DNA of 64,000 bases from Austropuccinia psidii. Taxonomy: Eukaryota > Basidiomycota > Pucciniomycetes > Pucciniales > Sphaerophragmiaceae. A program made the position numbers and the translations under genes. The stretch covers positions 5,394,001 through 5,458,000 of the forward strand of contig JALGQZ010000019.1 in NCBI GenBank assembly GCA_023105745.1, read 5' to 3'. Numbering within the stretch: the stretch's first letter is position 1; every line of letters begins with the position of its first letter. This document shows positions 46,036-57,254 of this stretch, piece after piece. Under the pieces are notes generated by a model, which was not told where the DNA came from, did no database searches, and saw only the letters and a program-made list of their open reading frames with translations.

Positions 46036-46829
46036 GAACGTTTTCTAAGTCCCTTGTTTTTGGAAGACTCTATGGAGGGCCCAAAAAGTATAAATAAAGG
46101 GATTCTCTCCCTGTTTTCCCCCCCATTCTTATGATTAAGAAAATGATCTTGAGCATCAATCAATCCCTTCTCTAGTAGGATAATCTAGTATTATATTCAA
46201 AACATCAGTAGCTAGGCTCAGTCTCTCATACTATTATTTATGATCAATTCATGAAAGATATCTATAATATTAATGAAAGAGTTTAATATTATTTCATAGT
46301 CATATCATTATATTAGTATCTTTGAATTAGTGTTTGAAGATATTATCATTAGTGATGTTATCGAATTTAGCAATATTCTGCAATTAAAGAAGGGATATCC
46401 TCTTAATCTTATACCTTATATCATAACCCTGACAGATATATTGGATTATCTTTATATTAATCCTAATAGTACTATATTAATATTATATTTTCTATTTCTT
46501 ACTATTATATCAACCAGAAACACCCTTATAAAACTATCTTACCCTTAAACTACCATATTTCCAATGATAGTTTTATCAAAGCATCATCAAAAGTCTTCCT
46601 TAGATATCAATATTATTATTAATATTAATAGTGATCTTAAGAAAATATTCTTGAAATATCTCTACTATTGAAAGAAGGAATAATAGACAAATCAATTAAA
46701 AATAGTTATACAATTAATAACAAGAAGCTAAGCAAATCCAAATTATTCAACAAATATCAACTATTACCATTATTATCATAGTGATCTTTCATTGACAGAC
46801 TGATAGAGAATGATGAAGAGAATTCTCTG
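46036..46829. other. Non-coding interval with a TATA-like promoter region
   Basis: TATAAATA at 46089-46096 is followed by a C/T-rich stretch (46100-46127), as in an LTR promoter, but no paired LTR was found. From 46240 to 46680 the sequence is rich in ATTATTA-type words. No gene. Confidence 0.4.
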
Positions 46830-48347
46830 CTTGATTTATGATCTCATCAAAAGGGTATCTTTTTCAGCTTCATTATACTTAGACAGGCAGCTCATACACC
46901 TTAGCACCCATGGTTATGGGCTGATTCTGAAATTCAAAACAGAATCAACAATAATTTTTCCCTCAAAGTACATCCTATTAATTATCCCACAAAGGAAGGA
47001 TTTCCGCACCATTAGAGGCATAAGGAGACGCATCATTATGAAGAAAAGAAGACTGAAGCCTCAAAGTCAAACTCTTCTTATACTCATAAGTCTTCAAGCT
47101 CAAGTCATCAGAAAAAGGATTTGAGGGTTTGGAGAAGGGACAAGCTCCATTTTTCCCTCTTTAATAAGGAGCAAAGATTGATGGGTTCTAAAAAAAAAAA
47201 GATTTAAGAAAGCCTTAAGCTCCTCTTTTGGTGGGAAGGATAATCTTTAGGCATGTATCAAAAGGCCTCAAAACCAGTTTAACCAACCAGAAGGCTGGTT
47301 TAACAGCTGGGAACCTCCTAAGTCAAGATTATGTTGTGTTCAATAATCTTTTTACTATTTTCCACCCAGAGCACAATTGTGCATTCTTAAGACTGGTGCA
47401 AAAATTCTCTCAATTTTTTTGTCTTTTCTTCTCTCTACAATTTCTATTATGGTATTCCCATTGAATCGGGTGCTACCAACCCATTTATTGCAAAGCAGTT
47501 TCTTCACAAGTATTAATTGACCATGTCAGACCTCCCAGAGCAGATTCCTCTTATCATTTTTGACTCCTGAAAGTCCCCTTCATTATTTTTGACTCACCAG
47601 ACTAAATGTATGGTTTAGCTACCCTCCTTCCCAAGCTGTGAATGGGAATTTTGAGTCATTGATGCTCCCAAGGGAGAAAAGCTCATACTATGCTGTGACT
47701 TTCTTAATCATTTTAATATGTATATTGATTAGAGGAAAGGGCTGATCACCTTCAATCCTGATCATAAGGACTATAATGATCCTTCTAATCCTTCCATTAA
47801 TTAGTTTTTTCCTTCCAATACATGTGCCTCTCTGGTTGGTGATTATAGAACACCATCATTTCCAACTTCTGTCCATATTCCTTCCCCTGATTCCCATCAT
47901 TAATTAATATCCTCAAGAGATGAAGTCTTCAAAAATATAAGGATATTGGAGAATATCATTCTATATCCTCACTTCATCTCTTCCATGATGATGTGGATCT
48001 TCCTCCTTCCTCTTATCATAAATCCCTTGAGGAGTTGTGAGCTGAAAAGGAAGAGCCAGAACAGATTGAAAATGTGAAGAAGGTTGTTTCTTGTGATTTT
48101 CACCACTATTTGGATGTATTCTCCAAGGTTCAATCAGAAAAACTTCCTTTTCATCGTGCCTGTGATCATTATATTTAACTGGAGGGGTCCCTACCTCCAG
48201 TCAGGGTCATCTACTCTTGGTTAAATCAAGAGTCAGAGATACTCAGGGCTTAAATTTCCAAGAACTTAGAGAAAGTTTTCAACCAGCCATGCTCGTCTTG
48301 AACAGGAAAACCTGTCCTCTTTGTCAAAAAGAAAGATGGTGGCCTTT
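46830..48347 (+). pseudogene. Relic D: gag end, protease and RT start of a B/S-type element
   Basis: Frequent stops, but recognisable pieces in order: EEKKTEASKSNSS (near 47040, gag tail as in B), LMGSKK, FSSLQFLLWYSH (near 47420, the leader to the protease as in S), PFIIFDSPD, then PLRGSLPPVRVIYS-like and [14 protein letters not shown] (near 48300-48345, RT start). The sequence ends abruptly at TGTCACAG of the following LTR, so D was interrupted within its RT. Confidence 0.65.
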
Positions 48348-48812
48348 TGTCACAGCCATGGAGATAGGCAGGGAATTTCCAATCATTACTAAGTGAAGAT
48401 CCCCCAACACCTGATCAGCAAGGGGGTTTCCTGGAATATCCACAAAATCTATTTTCAAGCCTCAATACAGCTCAATGCAGGCAAAACCCAAATACAGGAT
48501 TCACTAAATACAGGCCTGTCCTCAATACAGGTCCAAAAACCTGTATTGGATACACCAATACAGTTTTAAATCTCAAATACAGATTCCTCCAACATACAGT
48601 CATGGTTTCTCAGCACTCAAACTACAGGCTGGCATTTATTCACATATACCAGCCCCCTTTCACCCACCTGGGGTTTTTCCCCCATTTAATTAAGATATTT
48701 GATTTATTATTAGTATTATTCTATTCCTAAGTCAAGAGCTATTATATTATTAATCATTAAGTCAGTCTTAGCTTTCCCTCACCTGTTTGGTAGAGTCCTG
48801 GTGGCCATATCC
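48348..48812 (+). repeat. B/S-type LTR, truncated on the right
   Basis: Starts TGTCACAGCCATGG and aligns with the S LTR through ACATATACCAGCCCC, CTGGGG..CCCC and GTGGCCATATCC (48800-48812), where the S LTR begins at TGTAACAACC. It lies between relic D and S, so S appears to have inserted into it. Repeats AATACAG or its complement about nine times between 48450 and 48640. Confidence 0.65.
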
Positions 48813-48941
48813 TGTAACAACCATCCATCAGGGGTATGGGTATTCATTCATGCACCCACTCAAACACCCCAAACCAGCAAATCCAGTATCTGCATCAGCA
48901 TTCAGTTTCAGCAATCTTCATTCTGAAACATGCATACAGCT
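48813..48941 (+). repeat. 5' LTR of S, left part
   Basis: Begins TGTAACAACCATCC; its last five bases CAGCT are the target duplication of Q. Confidence 0.7.
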
Positions 48942-50865
48942 TGTGAGCCTTGAGGTATATTTTACATACCCAAATAGGCCACAATTATCTTAAAAAGAAA
49001 TTTTGAATTATGCATAACTCATAAGTCATGCATATATCCAAAATTCATCATTTTTGATTTCAGAAAAGATGAATAACTTTTTATTGAGTAAGTAAATCCA
49101 TGGATTTAAGGCCAGATTTGGATTCTACACAAAAATCACATAGGGTAGCTCCATAGAATGAATAAGCTCAAATTAACTCTTTGAGGTGGTAAAATGGAAA
49201 ATACTTCAATACCACATCATCAATACCACATAAAAGATCCGTGAAAACTTTTGTTTTTCTTAATTTCACGCCAAAATAATGGGAAAGTGAGAAATCCCAT
49301 GTGACATATACACTAAGAATAGTGTTATGCATGTTTTGAGCACTTAATATCATGGTATTCTTACATGGACTTTTGGTACACCCATAGTGGATATCTCACT
49401 TTAAGCTTAAATTACTATTTTGACGTAAAAAATAGGCAAGGGGGACAAAAGACATCAAAGAGAGCCAGGGTACCCAACTTCTGAGGACTCAGAGGCGTGG
49501 ATAGCTCCAAAGCTTGGTTCCATGGCTGATCTTGACCCAATTGGTAAACTAAACCTCTTTGGGAACTTGGTTACCCAGTTACAACTACTGTAAAACACCA
49601 GAAAATAGCAAATAACCTGCTATTTTGACGTGCCAAGGAGGTAGAAAGCTACTTACACTCCTGTAACCATGTCAATTACTAATGACTTTCCATGGATAAA
49701 CCCCAAAAGAGTAATTCAAACCCTTTTTGGACTAGTATCCATTTATTTACCTCATAGCAACCAGTCAAACACTGATATTTGCAATTCTACATAGAAATGA
49801 GGTAAAAACTTCAAAAATTCATTAAAAATACAAATATTAATGAATCTTTCTGAAACTTTCAGGGCCAATTGAGAACTGTATTATCTATGGTAAAACTAAA
49901 AAGAATTACAGCTTTACTAGTAAAATTCAAAGTTTTACTTACAGTCCATTTTTGACCATTCTACGTGAAACACTGAATCTTCAAAAATTCACAGTAATTA
50001 AAACCTGAGATGAAATTGGCAATAACATTGATAACTTTGAGAAATCAATGATTATTTTGGAATAAAAGAAGATTTACTGATGTTACTCCTTTTATTCTTA
50101 ACCATATTGAGGTTGGTAGTCACGTAAAAGCTTCAATTAAGTAATTAGGATAATCTTACGTGACAACAGATGATGCAATAATTAATCCAAAAAGGTTTAT
50201 TGTTTTCTCACTCACTGGTTTTTCAGTTTGCTCCATGGCACGGTCTGTGAGCTGTTTTTGACTTAAAACAAGCCTCTTCTTGCTGTTTTTTCCACATCAT
50301 CATCATCTTATTAATCATTTATATCAATATTACCAACAAGTAAGTATTAGTTAAAACTTTTCTTAAGTGTTTTATTCTTTCAGAATCAATCAGAAAGACG
50401 TGAAATCATAGAAATCAACTATATATTGTTGTAATACATTTATAAATTCATTTTGATCCTCTAAATCCACAATTCTACGTCAAATCTCTCTATCTTATCT
50501 TTCAATAAGTTCTTTGGAATATTAGTGAGTGATTTATCTTTAATTCTTAAATTTTTTCTCTAGCAATAATTTTCTTCAAGGATTAGCTTTATAATTATTC
50601 TTGCAAAAGATAATTATATATTAAAATAATTTTATTATTTTAATAAAAGAAGTTTTTATTATTAAATTCTTCTTGTAATTGATTTTTGTAGACAATAACT
50701 TGCTCACTGGTAAAGTCACTAGTAGTGCTTAACACGTGAAAGAAATAATTCTTTAATTATTTAATTGTGGTTATAATAATATTTTATTATTATATTTCAT
50801 AAGAACAGACGTAGTACTGTTGATTTATAGTAATATTATCATCACTTTCATAGTCAGATCTTACA
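48942..50865 (+). repeat. 5' LTR of element Q
   Basis: TGTGAGCCTTGAGG...AGATCTTACA. By eye it holds 13 CpG, nine of them inside ACGT. Aligns with 57255-59119 with few differences besides one deletion. Confidence 0.95.
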
Positions 50866-50880
50866 TTTGGGGGCCTGGCC
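50866..50880 (+). other. Probable primer-binding site of Q
   Basis: TTTGGGGGCCTGGCC directly after the LTR; shared with G at 34536-34550. Confidence 0.6.
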
Positions 50881-51251
50881 GTGTTTTTTGAACCTTGTAC
50901 CCTTAATTAATATATTTTTAAGCTCTAAAATATATTAATTTAATATTTTTTTCTTTCATTTTAATGTTAAAATAATTCTTATTTTTGAAATTGTTTTGGA
51001 AATATTTTTCATTGAGGCATTTGGTTCAATTTTATACTGTTTTTACACATGGCTTTTTCACATCCAAAAACTTATAAAATTATTCTTTGAGTTGCTCTGA
51101 ATTAATTTTCATTCAAAATCTTAAATTTTAATCTTTTTTCTTTAAAAAGAATAATTTTTTTTAATATTAAAAAATATAAAACTTATAAAAAATCTTTAAA
51201 AATATTTTAAATAGTATAAAAAATAATTTTTTCTCTTTTATAATTTTTCTA

Positions 51252-51455
51252 GTGTCTTTAATCAAATACTGTGCAGCTGGCAACAGACTCAGTAAAAGAT
51301 ATATCACTAGTCCAGAATCTTCAGAAGCAGAATCTGAAGACAGTATTGAGGTGCAGATTGCTAAAAGAGGCACCTTATTTAACTCAGAAAAAGCTAAATT
51401 GCCACCAAAAGGTGTGTATTTTATCTTATATTTTCACCTTTTATCTTTAAATTGA
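51252..51455 (+). CDS. Short leader ORF of Q, uncertain
   Basis: Open frame of about 67 codons with no ATG at its head (GTG first), Ser/Glu-rich (SPESSEAESEDSIE). It begins right after a pyrimidine stretch and TTTTTCTAG, which looks like a 3' splice site, so it could be a second exon of a leader-spliced message. It ends 7 nt before the ORF1 ATG. It resembles the E leader ORF (15510-15708) only in position and composition. It may be chance. Confidence 0.3.
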   Translation: MSLIKYCAAGNRLSKRYITSPESSEAESEDSIEVQIAKRGTLFNSEKAKLPPKGVYFILYFHLLSLN

Positions 51456-51462
51456 CGTGAAA

Positions 51463-52227
51463 ATGGTGCATACCAGAAATGGAAGCAACTATTCAGTCCA
51501 ACCAGATGGATGTGTAAAAGGAAGAGGCAAGACCAAATCCAGAATTGCCAAATCTTCCACAAGAAAGACACATCTGGAGGATGCCAGAGTTGCCCCCCAT
51601 TCCCCAAGGTCTGTACCAACAGATTTTGACGTGAATTCTGAGCCTGAACTAATCCATGATATTATTTCCAGGGCTGAACCATTTTCAAGTGGAAGCAATA
51701 GAAATATATCAATGCCAGTACAAAATTGGTTCAGAGCAGCCAAGGAAGAGGAATGGGAAATATGCCCAAGCCTTTGGCAGGGGGCCATGAACTCCTACTT
51801 ACACATCAAGAGTTTTCTGGGTCAGGAGAAGACCATAGAGCTCTTAGGAGGATGGAGCCCCCTGTTTTGCAAAGACAATGTCAAAAACATAAAGAATTGG
51901 TCGAAGAACCAAAGTCTTTTATCCATAGACAAGAAGAAAGTGTTGGAAATGACTCCAGCTTTGGAGAGAGAGGCACCAGTGGCGTCTACCAGATCCAAAC
52001 CAGCTCCAGAAGTGTCCAAGGACAAGCCCAAGGGACCTCAGAAGAAGCAGAAAGGTCCCAAGAACCATCAAGGCAAAGCGAATTGGCACAGACCTTACCC
52101 ACAAGGGTACAGGATCCCCAAATTGGAGCCTTCAGCCGTGGACAGTGTCTTCAATATGGCCAGGAATCTGATGGAATTCACAGCCAAAGAGCAGGAAAGG
52201 ATGAACAGAAACTTTCCACGGAAATAA
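51463..52227 (+). CDS. Element Q ORF1, unknown basic protein (intact)
   Basis: The ATG at 51463 opens MVHTRNGSNYSVQPDG; 254 codons uninterrupted. N-terminal Arg/Lys-rich region (GRGKTKSRIAKSSTRK), a central block QNWFRAAKEEEWEICPSLW..MNSYLHIKSFL.., then a Lys/Pro/Gln-rich stretch (KPKGPQKKQKGPKNHQGK) and a helical end SAVDSVFNMARNLMEF. The MNSYL and GYRIPK..VF blocks are found again in ORF1 of E. No known domain; nucleic-acid binding is plausible from the charge. From 51753 on, the same DNA is also open in the gag-pol frame. Confidence 0.65.
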   Translation: MVHTRNGSNYSVQPDGCVKGRGKTKSRIAKSSTRKTHLEDARVAPHSPRSVPTDFDVNSEPELIHDIISRAEPFSSGSNRNISMPVQNWFRAAKEEEWEICPSLWQGAMNSYLHIKSFLGQEKTIELLGGWSPLFCKDNVKNIKNWSKNQSLLSIDKKKVLEMTPALEREAPVASTRSKPAPEVSKDKPKGPQKKQKGPKNHQGKANWHRPYPQGYRIPKLEPSAVDSVFNMARNLMEFTAKEQERMNRNFPRK

Positions 52228-53747
52228 TTGGTGTACAAACTAGTATTAATGTAGAAATTGGTAAACTTGATAACAAGTTAACTAAAATTGCATCAGATAT
52301 AGTTGAATTAAAGAAAAATGACAAGAAATACATTGAATTGCACCAAGTGACAAATGCCAAACTTGACTTAATTACCAATTCTTGCAAAAGAATTGAAAAC
52401 ATGTGCCAAGTTCAGCATGATGAGATGGAAGAATTTTCCATTTTTAAAATGAATAATCAACTTACAATTTTACAAGACCAAATCTTAAAAATAGTTGAGA
52501 ATACCAACCAATTTGCTATACACTTAGCAAAAAGTGACAATGAAAGGCAGAAGTTGAAGAATGAAATAATTGCAAGTGTGAAACAAATTCATAAGAATCA
52601 TGAACCACATATGCCAAGACATTCTACACCTTTAACAGAAGAGAAACTTTCTGTTAAAGAAAGTCTCACCCCATTCTTCGGAGAAAATGCCTACTCTGCA
52701 AAAGATATTCCCAAAATAGAAGAATGGCCAACATTCTCTGGTGAAGGAGAATACAACCATATTGAATTCATCAGGACTATTGATATTTTGCAAGAAGACT
52801 TTAATATACCTGATGAAATCATAGTGGGAAAATTACACTGTTTGTTTACCAGAACTGCAAAGAAATGGTATTACAAAATGAGGATTGATCATGGTAAACA
52901 TGATTGGTCTTGGTGGAAATCTGAAGTGATTATCAAATGGGCCAATAATTCTTGGAGGCTCAAAATAGAAAATGCCTTTGAAAATGCCATTTTTAACTCA
53001 GAAAAAGATAAACCACTTACTTGGTTCTTCAAACAAAAATACAGATTATCTGCTTTACAACCAGATATGTCTGAAACTATGATCAATATGAAAATATTAA
53101 GAAAGTGTGGAGGAGAATTGGAACATGCTATCAAAAGCAGATGTGTAGAACCCTGTTCAACAGAAGACTACATTAATACTATGGAAGATATCATTACCAG
53201 AACAAGAATTGGTAAAGCTTGGTCTAAAATCCCAACAGAATCCAAGATGACCTCTAAGATTCCCAGAGAAGATAAGAGACCAGAAAAACCTGTCTTAAAG
53301 TGTCATAAATGTGGAAGCAATTCACATTTAGCCAACACTTGCACAAAAAAGACAAAAATCAATGAAGTTCAAGTCATTGAAGAGATTCAGTGTACTTAAG
53401 AGAAGGAAGAATCTGATCAAGATTCTGCAGTCTCTGAAGATACACCAGTAGAGGACTATCCCATTGAAAACATCACAGCTTTCTTTGAGGTCACAGAAGT
53501 CCATACCCACTTGCCACAGTACAGTGAGGATTGCTGCAACCTGACCAATATCCAAGATACCAGAATGTGTAAAACAAAACCTGCTAGAGGAAAGGGTTAT
53601 ACTGCTGGGGCATCCTGTATCACATCAGTTTTGATGAGTGATATTGAAGCCAAAGTAAATTTGGATACAGGGGCATTTTCACTTGTGTGGGCAAAGATTA
53701 TCTCCAAATTATACTTCCTGGATGGAAGAACCATCTGTTACCAATAG
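51753..53747 (+). pseudogene. gag: Element Q gag (with ORF1 overlap) and protease
   Basis: Frame -1 to ORF1; first ATG at 51753 (MGNMPKPLAGGHELL). It overlaps ORF1 for 475 nt, then continues as Gag: a helical region (52240-52600), PTFSGEGEYNHIEFIRTIDIL, HDWSWWKSEVIIKWANNSWR, PDMSETMINMKILRKCGGELEHA, zinc knuckle CHKCGSNSHLANTC (53302-53343, intact CX2CX4HX4C). TAA at 53397-53399, otherwise open to the protease box NLDTGAF (about 53660-53680). One base is missing near 53680, so the frame drifts and stops at 53747; the true frame continues in the next entry. Confidence 0.85.
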
Positions 53748-56700
53748 AAGGTGTACAATTTAGTAGTGCCAGTAACAATATGTACCCCTTGGGTATATTA
53801 GACACTAATCTTGTATTCCCACACCCAGCAGGAAGTGTAAGGATTAAAACTGAAACTGTTGTAATGGATAATTGCACATCTCAGCACATCATTCTTGGAA
53901 ATGATTACTTGAATATCTATGGTATTGACATCAACAACCATAAAGACAGATATTTCACAATTGGGGATAACAAAAGACAAAAATTTGCCTTTTCCAATAT
54001 GCCAAAACAAATATCTGTGGTATCTTCTGTCAAAGATACTTATAAAGATGAATTTGTGTCCAATCAACTTGTTGAAGCACAGATTAATCCATCTTTTTCA
54101 CCAAAAATGAGAAATGAACTTATTGACGTGTTATACACATACAATACTGCATTTGCCTCTGATAATGAACCATTAGGTGCTATAAGAGGACATGAGGTTG
54201 ATATTACTCTTAATATTGACAGACCATATCCCCCAGTACTTAGAAGACCAGCTTATCCAGCCAGTCCCAGAGCTAGAGAAGCCTTGGAGAAACATATCCA
54301 AGAGTTAATTCAACTTGGTGTACTAAGGAAAGTAGGCCATAATGAAGAGGTTGAGGGGACAACACCTGTTATCCTTGCTTGGCATAATGATAAGTCAAGA
54401 ATGGTTGGAGATTTTAGAGCTTTGAATACCTACACAGTTCCAGATAGGTATCCAATCCCTAGAATCCAAGAAACCTTGACTCAATTATCCAAAGCCAAGT
54501 ATATAACATCAATGGATGCATTGAAAGGCTTCCATCAAAATTTTTTGACGCCTAAAGCTAAGAAATTACTTAGAATCATCACGCAATGTGGTATTTTTGA
54601 GTATCTTAGAATGCCATTTGGCATTAAAAATGCTCCATCTCATTATCAAAGAATGATCAATACCATCTTCCCCATAGAATTGTCTGAAGGATGGCTTATC
54701 ATTTATATTGATGATATTATCATATGTTCTGACTCATGGTCTTTGCACCTTGAAAGACTTGCAAGAGTACTTCACAAAGTTGCAGAAGTGAATATGAAAA
54801 TTTCACTTAAGATATGCAACTTTGGTTTTGAAGAACTTAAAGCATTAGGACATGTTGTTTCTGGTTTAAGCTTGGGTATTGACAAAAATAAAGTGGCAGC
54901 AGTACTACTTAAGCCAATACCCCAGAATAAAAAAGAAATGATGTCTTTTCTTGGATTTGCTAGTTACTATAGGCAACATTTAAAAGACTTTGCAATTCTA
55001 GCCAAATCACTCTATAGAATCTGTGATCAACAGACTGTATTTGAGATGACACAGGAAAGAATTAAAGCTTATGAGAAGATAAAGAGAGCCCTTACAGAAG
55101 CACCTTTACTCCTCATGCCTGACTGGAATATTCCTTTTAAGTTGTACATTGATGCATGTGGAGATGGATTAGGGGCAGCCCTACATCAAGTCCAAATTAT
55201 TGATGACAAACCTTCAGAGGGACCAGTTTGTTTTATCTCAAGGCAAATCAAACCAACAGAAGCCAGATATGGTGCAAGCAAAATGGAGTGTTTATGTTTG
55301 GTATGGGCACTTGAGAAATTGCACTATTACCATGATGGCAGTGTTTTTGAAGTGATAACTGACTGTAATGCAGTAAAATGACTTCTTAACATGAAAACTC
55401 CCAACAGACATATGTTGAGATGGCAAATAGCTATTCAAGAATATAGAGGAAACATGACTATAGTTAATAAAGCAGGAAACATTCACAAGAATGCTGATGG
55501 ACTTAGTAGATGGGCTTTAGCCAACACTCCTGATAACCCAGCTTATGTACCTTTGGAAGCTGAACCACAGATTCCAATTGAAGGAATTAACATAACTGAT
55601 ATTGGGACTGAATTCTTTGAGGAGGTCAGAGAATCTTATAAACAAGACAAGAATTGCCATATCTTGACTTCTTTATTAGATAAAGACTGCAAAGATACAT
55701 CTTTAGTTAATGCACTTGATGAAGTTTGGAAAAATTCCTATTCTGAAGGAAGATTTCACTTGTTTGATGGAATCATTTACCACAGAACAAAACATTCTTG
55801 TGTTATGACATTGTGCAGTAGATTACTTATCAATACCATCCTTCATGAATGTCATGATAGTATCTACTCGGGACACCTGTCAGAAGACAGAACACTTGAA
55901 AAAGTGAAGAATTGTGCATGGTGGCCATCTTGGAGAAGAGAAACCATTGAATATTGCCATACCTGTGACAGATGCCAAAAAGCAAACAGGAGTACAGGCA
56001 AGAAATTTGGACTTATGGATTGGGTCACAGCACTTCCTCCAAGTGGTGACAGAAGTTATAATGCTTGTCTAGTCATTGTAGATAGATATAGCAAAACCCC
56101 ATATTCTTACCATGTCATAAAGATGACACTGCTATGGATACAGCTCTTCTTTTATGGAGTAGAGCTATTTCTCATACAGGATTATTCAAGAATATCATAA
56201 GTGACAGAGATCCCAAGTTCACATCTGCACTTTGGACCAATCTTCATAGATTCTTTGGCACTAAGTTATGATTCTCTACAGCATATCACCCTCAAACAGA
56301 TGGGCTAGCAGAGAGGATGATTCAAACTTTAGAAGACATGATCAGGAGATTTTGTGCTTATGGATTATAATTCAAAGACTCAGATGGCTTTACCCATGAC
56401 TGGTGCACTCTGATACCTGCCTTAGAATTGGCATATAAGACATCAGTCCATTCTTCCACAGGACAAACTCCTGCTATGTTAGAAAAAGGATGGAATCCAA
56501 GACTACCAGCAGACACACTGAGGAAAGACTTTATTGACATTCATCCTACAGCTTCCAGCTTCAAAATAATGCTTGATAAAGTAAAACACCACGCAAAACA
56601 AAGTATGGATGATGCTTTTGATTATGCAAAACAGAAGTGGGACAAGATTCATAAAGTACCAGACTTCAAAGTAGGGGACTTAGTTCTAGTTTCAACCTTG

Positions 56701-57096
56701 AATTTTAATAATATCAAATGCCCAAAGAAGCTTAAAGATTCTTATGTAGGACCTTTTGTTATTGTTGCTTTACATGGAACCAATGCAGTTCAAGTGGAAT
56801 TGAGTGGTGAATTGGAAAATAAACACCCCACCTTTCCAGTCAGCTTGATAAAGCCTTATCAACCAACTGACAAAGCATTGTCTCCTTTAAGAAACCCAAC
56901 TCCTTTAACTTTACCACCTGTGGAACAGAATGAAGACAAAAAGATAAAGAAAGTCATTAAAGAAAGGAGACTTAGGGGTAAAAATCAGAGAGAATATCTT
57001 GTCAGATATAGAAATCCAGTACATGAAGATGAATGGATGGCAGACTCAGAAATACCTGACTCAGATAAACTCTTGAGAGTATTTAGACATGAATGA
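53680..57096 (+). pseudogene. pol: Element Q protease, RT, RNase H, integrase, chromodomain-like tail
   Basis: Open from about 53687 to 55378: RT with [57 protein letters not shown], the intact catalytic box [10 protein letters not shown] (54700-54730), then RNase [17 protein letters not shown] and [15 protein letters not shown] at 55379-55381, same frame resumes. Integrase finger [16 protein letters not shown] and CHTCDRCQK; an in-frame deletion near 56016 removes about 15 residues before DWVTALPP; a one-base loss near 56099; TGA 56269-56271 and TAA 56368-56370; core SDRDPKFTS and GLAERMIQTLED are present. The tail has FNNIKCPKKLKDSYVGPFVI and RRLRGKNQREYLVRYRNP..EDEW (56960-57050), chromodomain-like. 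Confidence 0.9.
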
Positions 57097-57240
57097 AGGC
57101 CACAAACCTGAATATGTCTATAAATGTGCTTTAAATTACTTGTTCTGAGTGATATAAAGAGGTTGGACAGTGGACATTAACCCCCTTTGGGGCTTTTTAT
57201 TATTTCTATCATTAATAAAATTGTAGTACAATTTTATCTT

Positions 57241-57254
57241 TTGGTGGGACAGAA
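57241..57254 (+). other. Polypurine tract of Q
   Basis: TTGGTGGGACAGAA abutting TGTGAGCC of the 3' LTR. Confidence 0.65.

Noticed and set aside
46310..46550. ORF of about 70 codons rich in Ile/Leu at 46330-46548
   Set aside because: Low-complexity ATTATT sequence; no support for coding.
51412..51476. Intron in Q equivalent to the one proposed for E
   Set aside because: Removing the 65 nt leads into a third frame that stops after a dozen codons, so it joins neither ORF1 nor gag-pol.
51700..52227. -1 slippery heptamer linking ORF1 to gag-pol in Q
   Set aside because: GGGAAAT and CCCAAAT strings exist in the overlap but not in the phase required by the ORF1 frame.
57179..57200. CCCC-TTT-GGGG hairpin followed by T-run after Q pol, like a bacterial terminator
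   Set aside because: The organism is eukaryotic and the site lies between the Q stop and polypurine tract; no reason to call a rho-independent terminator.
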